The notes beneath the pieces were generated by a model. The model had not been told where the DNA came from. It did not search any database and was given only the letters and a program-made list of their open reading frames with translations. A stretch of 64,000 nucleotides of DNA, taken from assembly GCA_009869945.1 (NCBI GenBank), contig WIXG01000291.1:1-64000 (forward strand). The letters are read 5' to 3'. This stretch comes from Mesaphorura yosii (Eukaryota; Arthropoda; Collembola; Poduromorpha; Tullbergiidae). Shown here in pieces: positions 1 through 14,233 of this stretch. The first letter of the stretch is position 1; every line of letters starts with the position of its first letter. Both the position numbers and the translations under genes were made by a program.

Positions 1-217
1 AGCTATTATTGTGATAATAAATCCAAAATTTTAGCGAAAACAATCTGAATTAACGTCTAAAAATTTCAATGGCCACGAAGATTTCATTTTAAAAAAGATG
101 TTAGGCTATTAATAAATGCTTTTATTCCATATTTGGAGTGTTTCTTTTGCAAATATCACTCAACTTTACAGAAAAAGTTTTTAAAATTGCCCAAATATGG
201 GCAAATTTTCTCATTTT

Positions 218-290
218 CCGGGATTTTAAAAAATCAAAAAAATCGGATTTTTTCATGAAAAAAACACTGATTTTTTTGATTTTTTCCCGG
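218..290. repeat. Imperfect AT-rich inverted repeat
   Basis: The left arm is at 218-244 and the right arm at 269-290. They are reverse complements over about 22 bases apart from a five-base insertion (TTTTA) in the left arm, with a loop of about 24 bases. Both ends begin CCGGGA. A further copy of the core AAAAATCAAAAAAATCG lies at about 356-371. This may be the end of a small non-autonomous element or a simple-sequence expansion. No coding content is visible here. Confidence 0.5.
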
Positions 291-381
291 TTTAGGCCTA
301 AAAGCAGAAAGAATTACGTCTTACCTTATTTAAGATCGATTTACGAAAAAATCATAAAAATCAAAAAAATCGTTGATTAAA

Positions 382-950
382 TCAGGTGCCAACCCTGCCA
401 CTGAGGCATCTTCCTGGTCGGAAATTCTCTGGATCATCCCAAAGCTCTCGAATATTATGAGCCTCCCATACGTTAATGTGCACCATTGTATCATTTGTTA
501 TGTCGAATCCATGCAAGAACGCCGACTCATTGTCGAATGAAATACGCTGAACGGTACGAGTGCCGCCCTGAACCATAGCATTTCGTGAATCACCACTTTT
601 CTGTACGGCATCTGGTTACGAACTTCTAATGAAGACAGACGTCCATCGTGCTTAGTGTCGATCTCAGCTAACAGGCGCTTTTGCACTTCTGGGTATGAAA
701 CCATTAGTATTCAAAGCTATGATAATGTCGAACCAGTTGTTTCGATACCAGCTACAAACATATCAAATAGATTTGATATTAGACCATACTTCCCCAAGTT
801 CCGTAGAAACTGGAGCTTGTGTCCTTCGCTGATTCGATTTCATCAATGTACGCGTCTATATAGTCACGTGGCTCTCCTCGAACATGAGCTTTGCAATGTT
901 CATCAAGGTAAGGCTGGAAAAGATGGTTTGTATATATTCTCCAGATGATC
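382..950 (-). pseudogene. Cytochrome P450 (CYP2-like) fragment, broken
   Basis: Read on the minus strand, the region has P450 landmarks in the expected order. An F-G loop/I-helix segment contains the oxygen-binding signature AGIETTGST (near 745-770). A J/K-helix stretch follows with PEVQKRLLAEID and the ExxR-like HEMLWFR. Last comes a segment with NDTMVHINVW, ELWDDPENFRPGR, which precedes the haem loop in intact CYP2-type enzymes. The first and second parts are in different frames (shift near 780-800). The haem-binding FxxGxxxC loop is missing and no N-terminal membrane anchor is present. P450s of this type are ER monooxygenases. This copy is a truncated relic. Confidence 0.75.
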
Positions 951-994
951 ATTTCGACTCAACCAAGTCGAGAATGTGCTGGTAAATCAAGGAA

Positions 995-1345
995 TCATGA
1001 TAGATAGCATGTAAAATCTTCTTCTGGAACCACTTTGACAGGTATGCCGATGAGGAAGTGGCCAGGAGTAAGTGGTGAGAAGTCTGATGGGTTGTTGCTC
1101 ATTGCACAAAGCGGTCTTGAGTTGAAATATGCCTCGATCTCGTACAACACTGTTTGAAATTCTTCAAATGTTAATGGTGTTGATCCAATAACTTGATTGA
1201 AGTGATGCTTGACTGATATGACTTCAGCTTCCCAGATTCCACCATGATATGGAGCACTTGGTGGGTTGAAATGCTGGATTCTGATCTTACAACTTCACAA
1301 CTTCATCATGCCCGTCGCAACGCTTGAGTAAGTCAGTCAGACGAG
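995..1345 (-). mobile_element. BEL/Pao LTR retrotransposon integrase fragment
   Basis: The minus-strand translation contains HFNPPSAPYHGGIWEAEV, then FEEFQTVLYEIEAYFNSRPL and a conserved LTPGHFLIG segment. This is the C-terminal part of a BEL/Pao integrase core. A short upstream piece (GT-LTDLLKRCD) matches the adjoining integrase sequence but is in another frame, with the shift near 1280-1290. No LTRs, reverse transcriptase or gag are visible nearby, so this is a fragment of a dead copy. It lies next to the P450 relic on the same strand. Confidence 0.75.
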
Positions 1346-1350
1346 TCCCG

Positions 1351-2163
1351 TATTAATCGTTTAATTGTGCTACATAATTCCTCAGTAGTTAGGATCAACA
1401 ATTTTTCGGGGCCCGTGCGCGGGCCGCGCCGGCAGTTATACCACCCCTTTTGGGTCACTGTTGTCATCTCCGGTCGAACAGGTTATCCACCAATGTGACG
1501 TCTGCAACAGCACCAGCTCAATTAAGCAGAGCAGTTGCTGGGTGTGGAAGTTTAAGATAACTGGACTCTACACCAAACAATGAGAGACGTTCACAGCATT
1601 GTCGAAGAATGTGCTTGAGTGGAAGGAGTTTGAGTCTCCAAAATTGGCATATTTGCGTGAGGGACTTCATGGTGCCCGAGACAAGTAATTGCACGCGTGC
1701 ACACAACTGAATACGGGATACCGTACTGCTTCCCAATTGAATTAACTACATTGGCGCTGGAAGCAGTTGGATATCAGGTCACGTCATGTGCAATTAATAC
1801 GAGTGCAAAGTTCGGTTACAGCCCTCATTACTTTTGGACTCTGACTCTGAATACTAAGAACATGTACGGCAAGGCTTTGGCGCCAGCCTCGGGTGAATAA
1901 AGTCTGATTAACTCTGACCGGATACGAAAACTAACTACATTTTTCAGTACCTGCGACGTACTTACAGCATAATTAAATAATTAAACCTTATTAGTCCCGA
2001 TAATAGCATTGGTAATGGCTATTGGTCGAGTAAATTAACTCCTGAAGCATTGAACTTGAATTCGCGCGTCAATCGAATTTATTCACAGCTACACAATTCC
2101 AGTTCGCATAAATCATAAACGTTTGATTCTTTGGGGGAGGGAAGAAGTATAATTCATTTTCAT
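1351..2163. other. No confident gene
   Basis: The stretch holds a GC-rich palindromic patch around 1409-1428 (GGCCCG ... CGGGCC) and sequence that may be further retroelement debris on the minus strand. No intact coding region, RNA gene or clear repeat could be supported. The last part is the 3' flank of the patatin-like gene. Confidence 0.4.
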
Positions 2164-3431
2164 TCATTCGTTGATCCGCACACTGCATTTCGGAAACTCT
2201 GCCTTCTTGACATCGTCTCCGCCGCCAGAGTACAATTTGGCCATGACGCTATTCCAGCCGGACTCCAGCAGCCTGTTCTTGTCCCGGCCGCTGAGCCCAA
2301 GACCCAAGGGGTTCAGTCCGCAGTTGGAAATGAAGACAGTGCGATTCGTGGCGTCGGAGTCCTCCAACAGGTAGCGGTAGAAGCCGGTCTGGAGAATTGC
2401 TACGCTGTAGTCCCACACCGATTGGATCGCCGACTTGCCCATGGCTCTGGGGGCGCTGGCACCCGATTCGGCTAATTTCGCTTCTTTCGGAGATTCGTGA
2501 TCGTCGGCCTCCGGTTCGGGTTCCTGTTCTTTGTACTGAATAAGCTCTTCCTGATTCGTCAGACACAACCCGAGCGTCGTGGCCTTGGGCGAGCTGTCAC
2601 TGTCGAAAATTGTCACCGGATACGGTTGAACGATGCCTCCATCGACCCAAAAGATGCTCTCGTACCCCGGCGCCACCCTCCGCTCGGCTCTCGACCCCTC
2701 CTTCATGTAGTACACCCATGGAGTGAAGAGATAAGGCACAGCAACGGCGATTCGGACGGCATCTGCGATGATGGCGTCTGGAGTCGACTCGTAGGAGAAC
2801 ACAAAGCAGTAATTTGACGCAAGATTGTAGCCTACGAGGACGAGATCCCGAAATACGGCGCCACGACGGAGGAGGCTCACGTTTCGCTTGCCAGTCACAA
2901 ATTCATGCAGCTCGGCGAATGTGCAATTGGGCCGTAGCGTCGATTTTTCGATTACGGTGGCCAACCATTTGTGAAGGCGGGCACCCGAATGGACGTGGAG
3001 TGTGTGCGTAAGCTCGGCGTTGAGTATGTCAGAGGATTCTTGAGCAGTTGATTCTTGTCTGGGGCCCCCACAGCAGTTTAGCCCGCTTCCGTTAGTGTTC
3101 CTGCCTTTGGCCACTGGCTCCTGTGGGCTATCAGTGTCGAGCATTCCCTCGAGATCTTGCTTGACCAAATTGGACTTCAATTCATCAACGGAGAAGCCGA
3201 GGGCAAGCAGCAAGGCGGTGAGCGCGCCGCCGGGCGATACGCCGGCTACTTTCTTAATCTGCAATGGGAAAAGCAGCAAGTCAATTTAAAAAAACAGATA
3301 GTCAACTCTACTCACTTGACGTCTTTACTGACCGATTTTAAGTATTGCAAGTGATCGAGCGCCGCAAGTGCCCCGACGTACCCGACTCCATGAACGCAGC
3401 CACCACCGATCACCAGATTCTTAAGCTCCAT
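2164..3431 (-). CDS. Patatin-like phospholipase domain protein
   Basis: There are two exons, 3431-3333 and 3258-2164. The donor is taken at GTCAGT because this keeps frame and gives a normal patatin sequence across the join. Exon 1 encodes the glycine-rich oxyanion-hole stretch (LVIGGGCVHGVGYVGAL). Exon 2 opens with the nucleophile elbow GVSPGG (GxSxG form) and later has the Asp-Gly-Gly of the catalytic dyad (FWVDGG, about residue 250). Ser-Asp patatin hydrolases cleave acyl chains from phospholipids or other lipids. The protein is about 397 aa with no signal peptide or membrane segment, so it is probably cytosolic. The GVSPGG elbow, rather than the usual G-T/A-S-A-G, is unusual but keeps the serine. 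The C-terminal third has an acidic linker (EPEPEADDHE). The family call is firm and the substrate is unknown. Confidence 0.8.
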
Positions 3432-5585
3432 GCTGCTCCAGCTGTCAAGTTCAAGTTGATTAAGTTGAGCAAGTTCCTTGTCACATTTCTGAGAGGGAAC
3501 ACAACTAAAGGTAGGCTAAATGCTAAACACAATTGAGTTAAGTTCAATTACTTGTGATTTAATTTAATCATGCACTTTATTCTTTGGCAGTGCTGATCTT
3601 CCGCTGTTGCTGCTCACTGCACCCGAACTCTCTTCGCGTCTTCTGATCTCTTCAGTCTTCATTTCATTTATCTCGTCCTTTGGGCGACTTACAAGTACAC
3701 GCTACAAACTACAAGTGTATTGCATTTATGAATGAAAGAATTTGTAGCCTCGGGATTAAAAGCAGATCAACTTTATTACACAATCACGCAACGCAACGCA
3801 TAAAGCAACTCTTCCCTTGCTCGCTACTTCGTTGTTAAAACTACATAAATGGTAAAGTTAAAGCGAGATTTAAGAAAGAGAAGGACGATAGGCGATGCGA
3901 TGCGATGCGAAGGATGAGGATGAGGCAAGATGAGAGGAAATTCTCAATCTGTCGCTGCGCCTTCGTTGCTCGTTGTTTAGAGGCTTTGGGGCAAGCTAAA
4001 TACTTTTCCACGTTCCAGTTGCATCCGAATTTCGGTTCAGAATTACAAAAAACCTGGAGCCAAGACAAGGAAGAGTCATGAACCAATGCTGTAAATGTTT
4101 GCACTCGGCTCGAGTCGTGGTCGTAAGCACTGGTAGCTAGCAGACTGGTTCTAGAGCCTAGAACCAAGAATTCGCACATTTTCGCATGGAGGATGCATGC
4201 GCGTAACTGATGTGGTTACGTATTTGCGTTTGTATGTTGAAGTACGATCACAAGCAGCCCGAGTCCGACTACACGTAGGAACCGACAAACAGCTGCGGTG
4301 CGACGGCGGCAAGAAAAATAAATACACGTATTACTCGAAACTTAACGTGTGCATTTTAATTGCTGATGCAATCCACCAAATTCTTCCATTCCAAAGCAGT
4401 GCAGCAAGCAAAATGAGAATTGGTATTGGCAGTCTGTTCAGCGAATACGGAGGAAGTTAACGCCAAAGTGACGTGGACATCGGTTCAAGCTTCAAAGTAC
4501 GACAAAGAAGCAGCAGCAGCAGATGGGCAGCTAGAATTAGCATTAAACGTAAGTAAGATAAGATAAGCCTCCAATTCCAGTTGAAGTTGATCTGAATTAG
4601 ATCACTATTATTATTGATGAGGCAATTTGAAGCTGGGCTTTGAATGGATTGCAAATTCCTTTTCAGATCTCAAATTAAAAATGAAATGCAGCAGTCGCAG
4701 GCAGAACGTTAACGGCATCATTCTGAGGTATGCTGCTTTGCTGATAAGGTTTGGACCTTTTCGCGGACTGTGGAAACAGACGCATGAGAACGGTAGCAAA
4801 TGACGCAAATTAGGCTTTGATAAGCGAACAGCGAGAATTCTTGCAATTGTTCGAGAGGGTATTTGGACAGGTTGATGTTGATGGTTGACGTATGGCAATC
4901 AAGCTGCTAGCTGCAGCATTTGACCCAAAAGAATAAAGAATTAGATTTCAACCTTCGATGCAGGCTGTCGGTTTTGGTTAACTAAGGAATTTTACCCAAT
5001 TTGCATTCTATTTACGATTCACGACCTCGATCGATTGTCCACTCATGTGAGGTTCATTTATGCAAGAAAAGACTTTGACAGGCAAATTGGGCAGTGGGAC
5101 CTACGTAAAGTACCTTTAACTTAACTAAGCCAATGCATTACGTATGGGACTGGCACGATACGATAAGAAGCAACAATTCGTATGCGTAGTGTGATTAGCC
5201 AAAGCCAAAGCCAAAAAGGCCGAGTACAAATGCAAAGGCAGAAGCTCGAACGGTTTCAGTTTGGCTGTGGTGCAGTTTGAGTTTCGTTCTTGTCCTGCTC
5301 ACTCGAGTTCAGTTTAGTTCCTCCGTTGCGCCTGTCTGATTAAAGTCGCCAAGTAACAATCAGCGTATTAACAGGAAATTCTTATCAGCAACAGTCTCTA
5401 ACCCGATTTTAACAGTAAATTGTGATTTTCGCCGTGATTTCAGACTGACTCCGGCATCGACTTGAAGAAGAATCAAACGAGAGGCAACACGAGTCGTGGT
5501 CATCACAGAAAAAGACAACCGACATCAGCTCAGCTGCAATTAAGTCTCAGCTTCTTTCCAGGAATTCAATCCAAAGCTTCCAATC
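3432..5585. other. Intergenic DNA and GFAT 5' region
   Basis: No supported gene was found. The stretch holds a short GCGAT tandem repeat near 3892-3911 and AT-rich DNA. Toward the 3' end it must contain the GFAT promoter and 5' untranslated sequence. TCAGT-type initiator-like sequences occur near 5309 but no TATA box is convincing, so no transcription start is called. Confidence 0.4.
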
Positions 5586-8859
<3,274 letters not shown>

Positions 8860-9111
8860 GCTGCTATGCAGGCGCCGGCGCCGAACTCGATTTTGAGCCC
8901 TGCCGCCTGAAAACAGCAATCAGCAAGATTTCCATCAATTTTCTTCCATTTTATACAATTTTGGATTCCAATCATCTACGATTTTAGTTTAGTCGAATTT
9001 TACTACATTTTTAATGCATTTACTATTTTAATACGCTATAATGCAATGCAATGCTATGCGAATGCTATGCGATTGATAATCAGGATCTATTCTACCATGG
9101 ATTATAATTAT

Positions 9112-9117
9112 AATAAA
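9112..9117 (+). other. Polyadenylation signal of GFAT
   Basis: An AATAAA lies about 250 bases after the GFAT stop, in AT-rich sequence, and is the best polyadenylation signal before the next gene. The remainder of 8860-9498 shows only A/T-rich 3' UTR with a short ATGCAATGC/ATGCTATGCG repeat near 9040-9070, followed by the 5' flank of transporter A. Confidence 0.5.
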
Positions 9118-9498
9118 GAAGATGTATTTTTTAGAGTACGTGCTTGGATTGAATTAATGAGTTACTTAACTTGACTTGGCATGCCATGGCTCTTGGCTGA
9201 ATTAGTACGTTGAACGTTGAATTGCGGTCGTCACTAACCGCAAAATGTTGATAAGGACGCAGACTAATTAACACCGTTGTATGGTGACATGGAGAGACTC
9301 TTATCAGTGTTCTACGTAAGGAGAAGGAACTGGAAGGAGCCACGCCATCACGCGCAGAGTTTTCTCCAGTTTTTGGATTTGGTTCGGCACTTTCGCCCTG
9401 CTGTTTTCACAATTTGGAAGTCGCTTTTCCTAGATTTTCGTGCGTAGTGGGTGTTATTTTCCTTGCCTTTGCCGTTTGTCCGTTCTGAGCCCTCCACG

Positions 9499-11390
9499 AT
9501 GGTTTACGTCGAGACGGTCGTCATCGACCACTTTGAGCCCAAAAAGAGGCCACAACAGCTGGCGGCTGTGTCAGGTAAGTTTTTACTTTACTTTAAGTTG
9601 TTCGTTTTGTGCAATTTTTGAATCTCCCGCACCTCCGACTGCGACTGTGACTTCTTTTTGATTTTCGCAGCCGCCCTGGGCGCCTTAGCTCTGGGCACTG
9701 CCGTAGGCTGGGGCTCGCCTGCTATCCCCAGCCTGGAAGTGACCCGCGCCTTCGTCGCTCTGTCGGAGACCGAGAAATCTGGAATAAGTTCAATTGTCCC
9801 CGTAAGTTTATTCGTAATTGGCGCCTGTGCTTGTGCCAAGCTCACAGATCACGTTTACATGGAATCTGACGCTTTTTCAGTTTGCCGCCGCCTGCGCGGC
9901 CCCGCTGGCCGGTTTCTTCATCAACAAGCTGGGCCGCAAGCGGACTATCCTTCTTCTCGCGGTCCCATTCTTCTTTGCTTGGGTACTGATCGCCAACTCG
10001 GCCAACGTCGGTCAAATGCTCATCGGTCGGTTTGTGACCGGTTTCTGTGGTGGAGCGTATTCGGTCGCCATTCCGGTGTACGTGAGTGAAATCGCGGACG
10101 CTGACATTCGTGGCACGCTTGGAACTCTCTTCCAACTCAACATCATGACTGGAATCTTATTCTCGTAATTTTTTTCTTCTCGGGACTGGCGAGAAATTCA
10201 AAAGTCTGGTGGTGGCGGGATTTATGGGTTTTAAGTTGCAGTGCTGTAATTTTCTATTTCAGGTATGTCGTAGGCTACCTCGTTGAATGGAGCTGGCTGG
10301 CGCTGATTTGCTCAATCGTCCCGGTCCTCCTCTTTGCCTCCCTTTTTTTCATGCCTGAATCGCCCCGCTATCTGCTAAGCAAGGGGAAGGTCAATGAAGC
10401 GAGCCGCGCAATTTGCTGGCTCCGAGGCGCCGGCCTCTCGATCAATGTGGATGACGAACTCAAGGCGGTAAGTTTCAAATTAATCAATTCCATATTATTC
10501 AAATGCTTAAGGTTCATTTTATCTGCCACTAATTTAATCAATTTAGATTCAAGATAGTATGGAAGACCAGCACATGGAATCGATGACGATCCGTGAGCTC
10601 TTCTCTCGCTCTATCCTCGTGCCCTTCGGAATTAGCCTGGCGCTCATGTTTTTCCAGCAACTCAGCGGAGTGAACGCCTTCATCTTTTATACGGTAGGCA
10701 ATTAATTATGCTAATGCTAGTTAGGTTAGTTGGGCAGCATTTGATTAATCATGCAGCCGATTAAATAATTAATTCACGCACGCACAGGTGGAGATATTCC
10801 GTGAAGCCGGCTCGCACATCAACCCGAACATCGCTGCCATCATCGTTGGGATCGTCGCCGTGCTCGGCACGCTCGTCGGTTGCGTGCTGGTCGACCGAGA
10901 AGGTCGTCGTCGGCTCCTGATCGCGTCCGAGATCTTTGCCATCGGCTCCCTGCTCTTGATCGGTGCCTTCTTCTTCATCGAGTCCCGCTCACCCACGTTA
11001 GCCCGCTCGATCAGCTGGATTCCGCTCCTCTCGCTTATGGTCTTCATCGTCGGGTTCTCGATCGGGCTCGGCCCGCTACCATGGCTGATGATGGCCGAGC
11101 TTACTCCCGAGAAGCTGAAGGGCACGACGACGGGCATCGCGGCGTCCTTCAACTGGTCGCTTGCCTTCCTCGTCACCTTCTTCTTTGGCACGTTCCGCAA
11201 AGTGATTGGCCTCGCCTGGTGCTACTGGACTTTCGGCGTCGTCTGCGTCGTGGGCCTGTTTTACACGTACTTTGTGGTCCCCGAGACGAAGGGGAAAAGC
11301 CTCGACGAGATCCGCGAGGAATTCGACCGGCGACGCGAGCGTCGAGCGCGGAAGAATCAAGTCGGGACCGGCGGGGCGGCCTCAGCTTAG
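9499..11390 (+). CDS. Tret1-like sugar transporter, copy A
   Basis: Exons are 9499-9574, 9671-9801, 9881-10164, 10263-10467, 10547-10693 and 10788-11390, giving 481 aa. This is a major-facilitator sugar porter with 12 predicted membrane helices. It is expected to move trehalose or hexose down its gradient across the plasma membrane. Signatures in order are NKLGRKR (loop 2-3), GRFVTGFCGG (TM4), PESPRYLLSKG (loop 6-7), QQLSGVNAF (TM7), DREGRRRLL (loop 8-9), GLGPLPW (TM10) and PETKGKSLDEI (C-terminus). These are all the canonical residues of the family. It has the most introns of the eight paralogues here. Its intron positions at 9801 and 10467 are shared with copy D. It lies downstream of GFAT in the same orientation. 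The tail is short and basic. Confidence 0.93.
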
Positions 11391-12008
11391 GAGCCAGCAA
11401 GCCTAACATTTTCTTTATGCATTCGTACATTAGGCATTAGCGTTTAGTAATCTAACCATTTAACTTTGCGTTCATTCGAATTCAGTCGGAATGTGGTTGG
11501 GCTGATTGAGGTTCTGTTTCTGTGCTTGTTCTATGGTAATAAATATCAGCATAAATTGGCGTTGTGGTTGGCAGGCTACTTTCCATTTCCCGTCCGTATC
11601 CGTGGGCTTTCAGTTCTTCAGCCTTTCAGCATTCAGCCTTGTGCTGTGGTTTTCTTCACTTTCGCTTGAAACGTCTGCTAAGCAAGCGAGCTGACAGCTT
11701 ATCAGTAAATTAACTAGCATGGCAGGGCATAATTATCTACGTACAATCCGCCATTTGCCATTTGCATTTCGCAACCCGCAATTTTAATTCATTGAGCCTG
11801 TGAGTTACGAATACGAACTGGAGTTGTGAGTTCGGAGACTTTAATTTAGCGAAGAGCTGATTAACTGATCGCCGATCAATCAATTTAGTTGATGGGAAAA
11901 CTGATTTGATCGGCGGAGCCCCCTCCCAATAGAAATTGACTAATTTATGAAATTTAATAGTCCAATAGTTGAATTATTGTACAGTGAAAGATTGACAAGT
12001 CAGTGATC
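11391..12008. other. Intergenic DNA between transporters A and B
   Basis: This AT-rich spacer has no supported gene. An AATAAA at about 11538-11543 could serve transporter A. The last 60 bases are probably the 5' UTR of transporter B, including a TCAGTGATC just before its ATG. Confidence 0.35.
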
Positions 12009-13711
12009 ATGGAGCCGCTTAACCCCGACGGCCTTCTTCCACCTTCGATGAATGCACGTCACAGGCGCCAAATATTCGCCTCACTCGCAGGTAACACGCT
12101 ACACACAGCTTATCGCTTATCAACAGTTGATTAACTTTGCAAATCGCAGATCAAGCCTTGTTAAATTCTTTTCTCTCTGCTCACAGCCGCCTCCGGCATG
12201 CTGACTCTCGGCTCGACGATCGGCTGGACGTCAGCTGCCCTGCCGAGCCTCAAGCACACGACGTTTCCATTCCTCCGCTCAGACCAGGAGTCGTGGATCG
12301 GTTCCATCGTGCCACTCGCTGCCCTCATCGCTGGCCCAATCTTCGGCACAAGTGTCGACCGCATTGGACGGAAGCCCACAATGGTCATCACGGCCCTGCT
12401 CTCCATTCTCGGGTGGCTCGTCCTTGGCTTCGCGACGTCGGTGGAGCACTTGTACGCTGGGCGGTTCATCACGGGGCTTTGCGTGGGCTCGCACCTGACC
12501 TCGATCCCCGTCTACGTCAGCGATGTCACGGAGAAGGAGATTCGGGGAATGCTCAGCACAGCGATTCACCTCGCCTCGGCGTTGGGGACACTCCTTTCCT
12601 TCTTGCTCGGATCGCTCGTCAGCTGGCAGTGGTCCGCCTTCTTGAGCATCGTCTTCCCGGCGGGGTTTCTGTTCCTCATCATGCACGTGCCCGAGTCGCC
12701 TCGCTTCTACCTGGACAACGCCCGCGACGACGAGGCGACTGCGGCGCTCTGCTGGCTTCGCGCCACGGACGACGACCCGGAGCTGATCAAGGTCGAGCTG
12801 GACGCCATGCGCCAGAGTCTCGTCGAAGTGAAAGCGCAGACCCGATCGCTCCGCCAGACGCTGCTCTCTCGCCGCATTCGCCTCCCCCTCGGTATCTGCC
12901 TCGTCCTCATGATTATGCAGCAGATGACGGGCTACAACGCGGTGCTGTTTTACATGGTAGAAATCTTCGAGCACCTTGGCTCCTCGCATGCGTACTTCAG
13001 CTCCATCATCATGAGCGCCGTCGCCCCGTGCTTCATGCTCCTCTCAACGATGCTCACGGACACGGCAGGCCGCAAACCGCTGCTCATCACGTCGGCGCTC
13101 CTCGTCGCCGCCGCGCACTTCGTCAACGGCACGTATTTGCTGGCCAGAAACGCTGGCTATCGGCTGGACATTTTCGCGTGGCTCCCGACGACCAGTTTCA
13201 TCCTCTTTTTCGGGGCGTACTCGCTCGGGCTCGGCCCAGGTAATTATCATCATCATTGCCAATTAATTAATAAAGCGTAATGTATTTAATTGCTCAACGG
13301 GTAATTAATTATGGTTGTTTTTCAGTTCCATTCGTCGTCATGTCCGAGATCCTCCCGAATCACGTCATCGGCATCGCTTCGGGCCTGACGACGTCGACGC
13401 ACTTCCTTTTCGCGTTCATCGTGACGCGATACTTCAACGGACTGTCGGAGCTCATCGGCATGGACTGGGCGTTCTACTTTGGGGCGGGCTGGGCGCTCCT
13501 CTCGACCATCTTCGTCGTCAATTTCGTGCCAGAGACAAAGCTTAAGACGCTCGAGGAGATTCAGGAATTCTTCAAGGAGCGACTCCCGCTTGCCGCTGGG
13601 CTGCTGAACGGAGAGGAAAGCAACGGCGAGGACGAAGGCGCTGATAAGGCGTACAACACATTTGGTGATACGACAAAGGCGAAGGCGGACGAGACCGACA
13701 CGGAATTTTAA
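12009..13711 (+). CDS. Tret1-like sugar transporter, copy B
   Basis: There are three exons, 12009-12090, 12187-13239 and 13326-13711, giving 506 aa. It is a 12-helix MFS sugar porter. Recognisable motifs are VDRIGRKPT (loop 2-3), GRFITGLCVG, PESPRFYLDNA, QQMTGYNAVLFY (TM7) and PETKLKTLEEI. It departs from its siblings in TM10, where the usual P-x-P-W is GLGPVPF, so the tryptophan that lines the sugar site in most members is a phenylalanine. It lacks the middle introns of copy A and has a private phase-1 intron inside that TM10 motif. The C-terminal tail is acidic (GEESNGEDEGADK). An AATAAA follows 22 bases after the stop, at 13733-13738. Substrate specificity may differ from copy A, which is inference. 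Confidence 0.9.
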
Positions 13712-14233
13712 CCCGCAGGCTAACACGAAGTACAATAAAGACTCATTGTTGTACTTTTAAGACTTTCACGTGTGTGTAGTATTTTGCTACCCGTTTTTTT
13801 GTTCGCATGCGGTCGCCGAGTTCAAGTTCAAGTACAATCCACGAGCAGGTTTTTTACTCTTGGGAATCTGCGACTCGTAATTTCCCACTGACTGACCGAT
13901 ATTCAATCACAATGGCAGTAGGATAATGAGAATGGATGGTTAAGTGGTTAAATCCGCTTTCCCTTTTGGTCATCAAAGCAATGCAGCGACGGTAGCAGGA
14001 AAAGCGGCCTACTTCAGTTACTTAACTCTGTCGTGTCACAACTTCCGATCCCGAAAGCTACGACTCATTTGCAACGTTTATACGTTTGCCTTCACGTTGT
14101 TGACTTGTGCTTGTGCCACTGATCAACTTATTACTTAATCACTGCCTGTCAGTCCGTAACCAGTTGAATAGGAGTGATGTGAGTCTTTGTCAGTGCAGTG
14201 CCGTGCTGATTTCGTACTGGAAAAGAATGCGGA
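13712..14233. other. Intergenic DNA
   Basis: After the polyadenylation signal of transporter B this spacer shows no supported coding region, RNA gene or repeat. Its end must hold the promoter and leader of the gene at 14234. Confidence 0.35.

Noticed and set aside
3892..3911. GCGAT tandem repeat as a functional minisatellite
   Set aside because: There are only about four units. It is too short to treat as more than simple sequence.
12137..13243. A 368-codon same-strand frame inside transporter B
   Set aside because: It overlaps the transporter in another frame, is Arg/His/Pro-rich and lacks any domain. The transporter frame explains the region.
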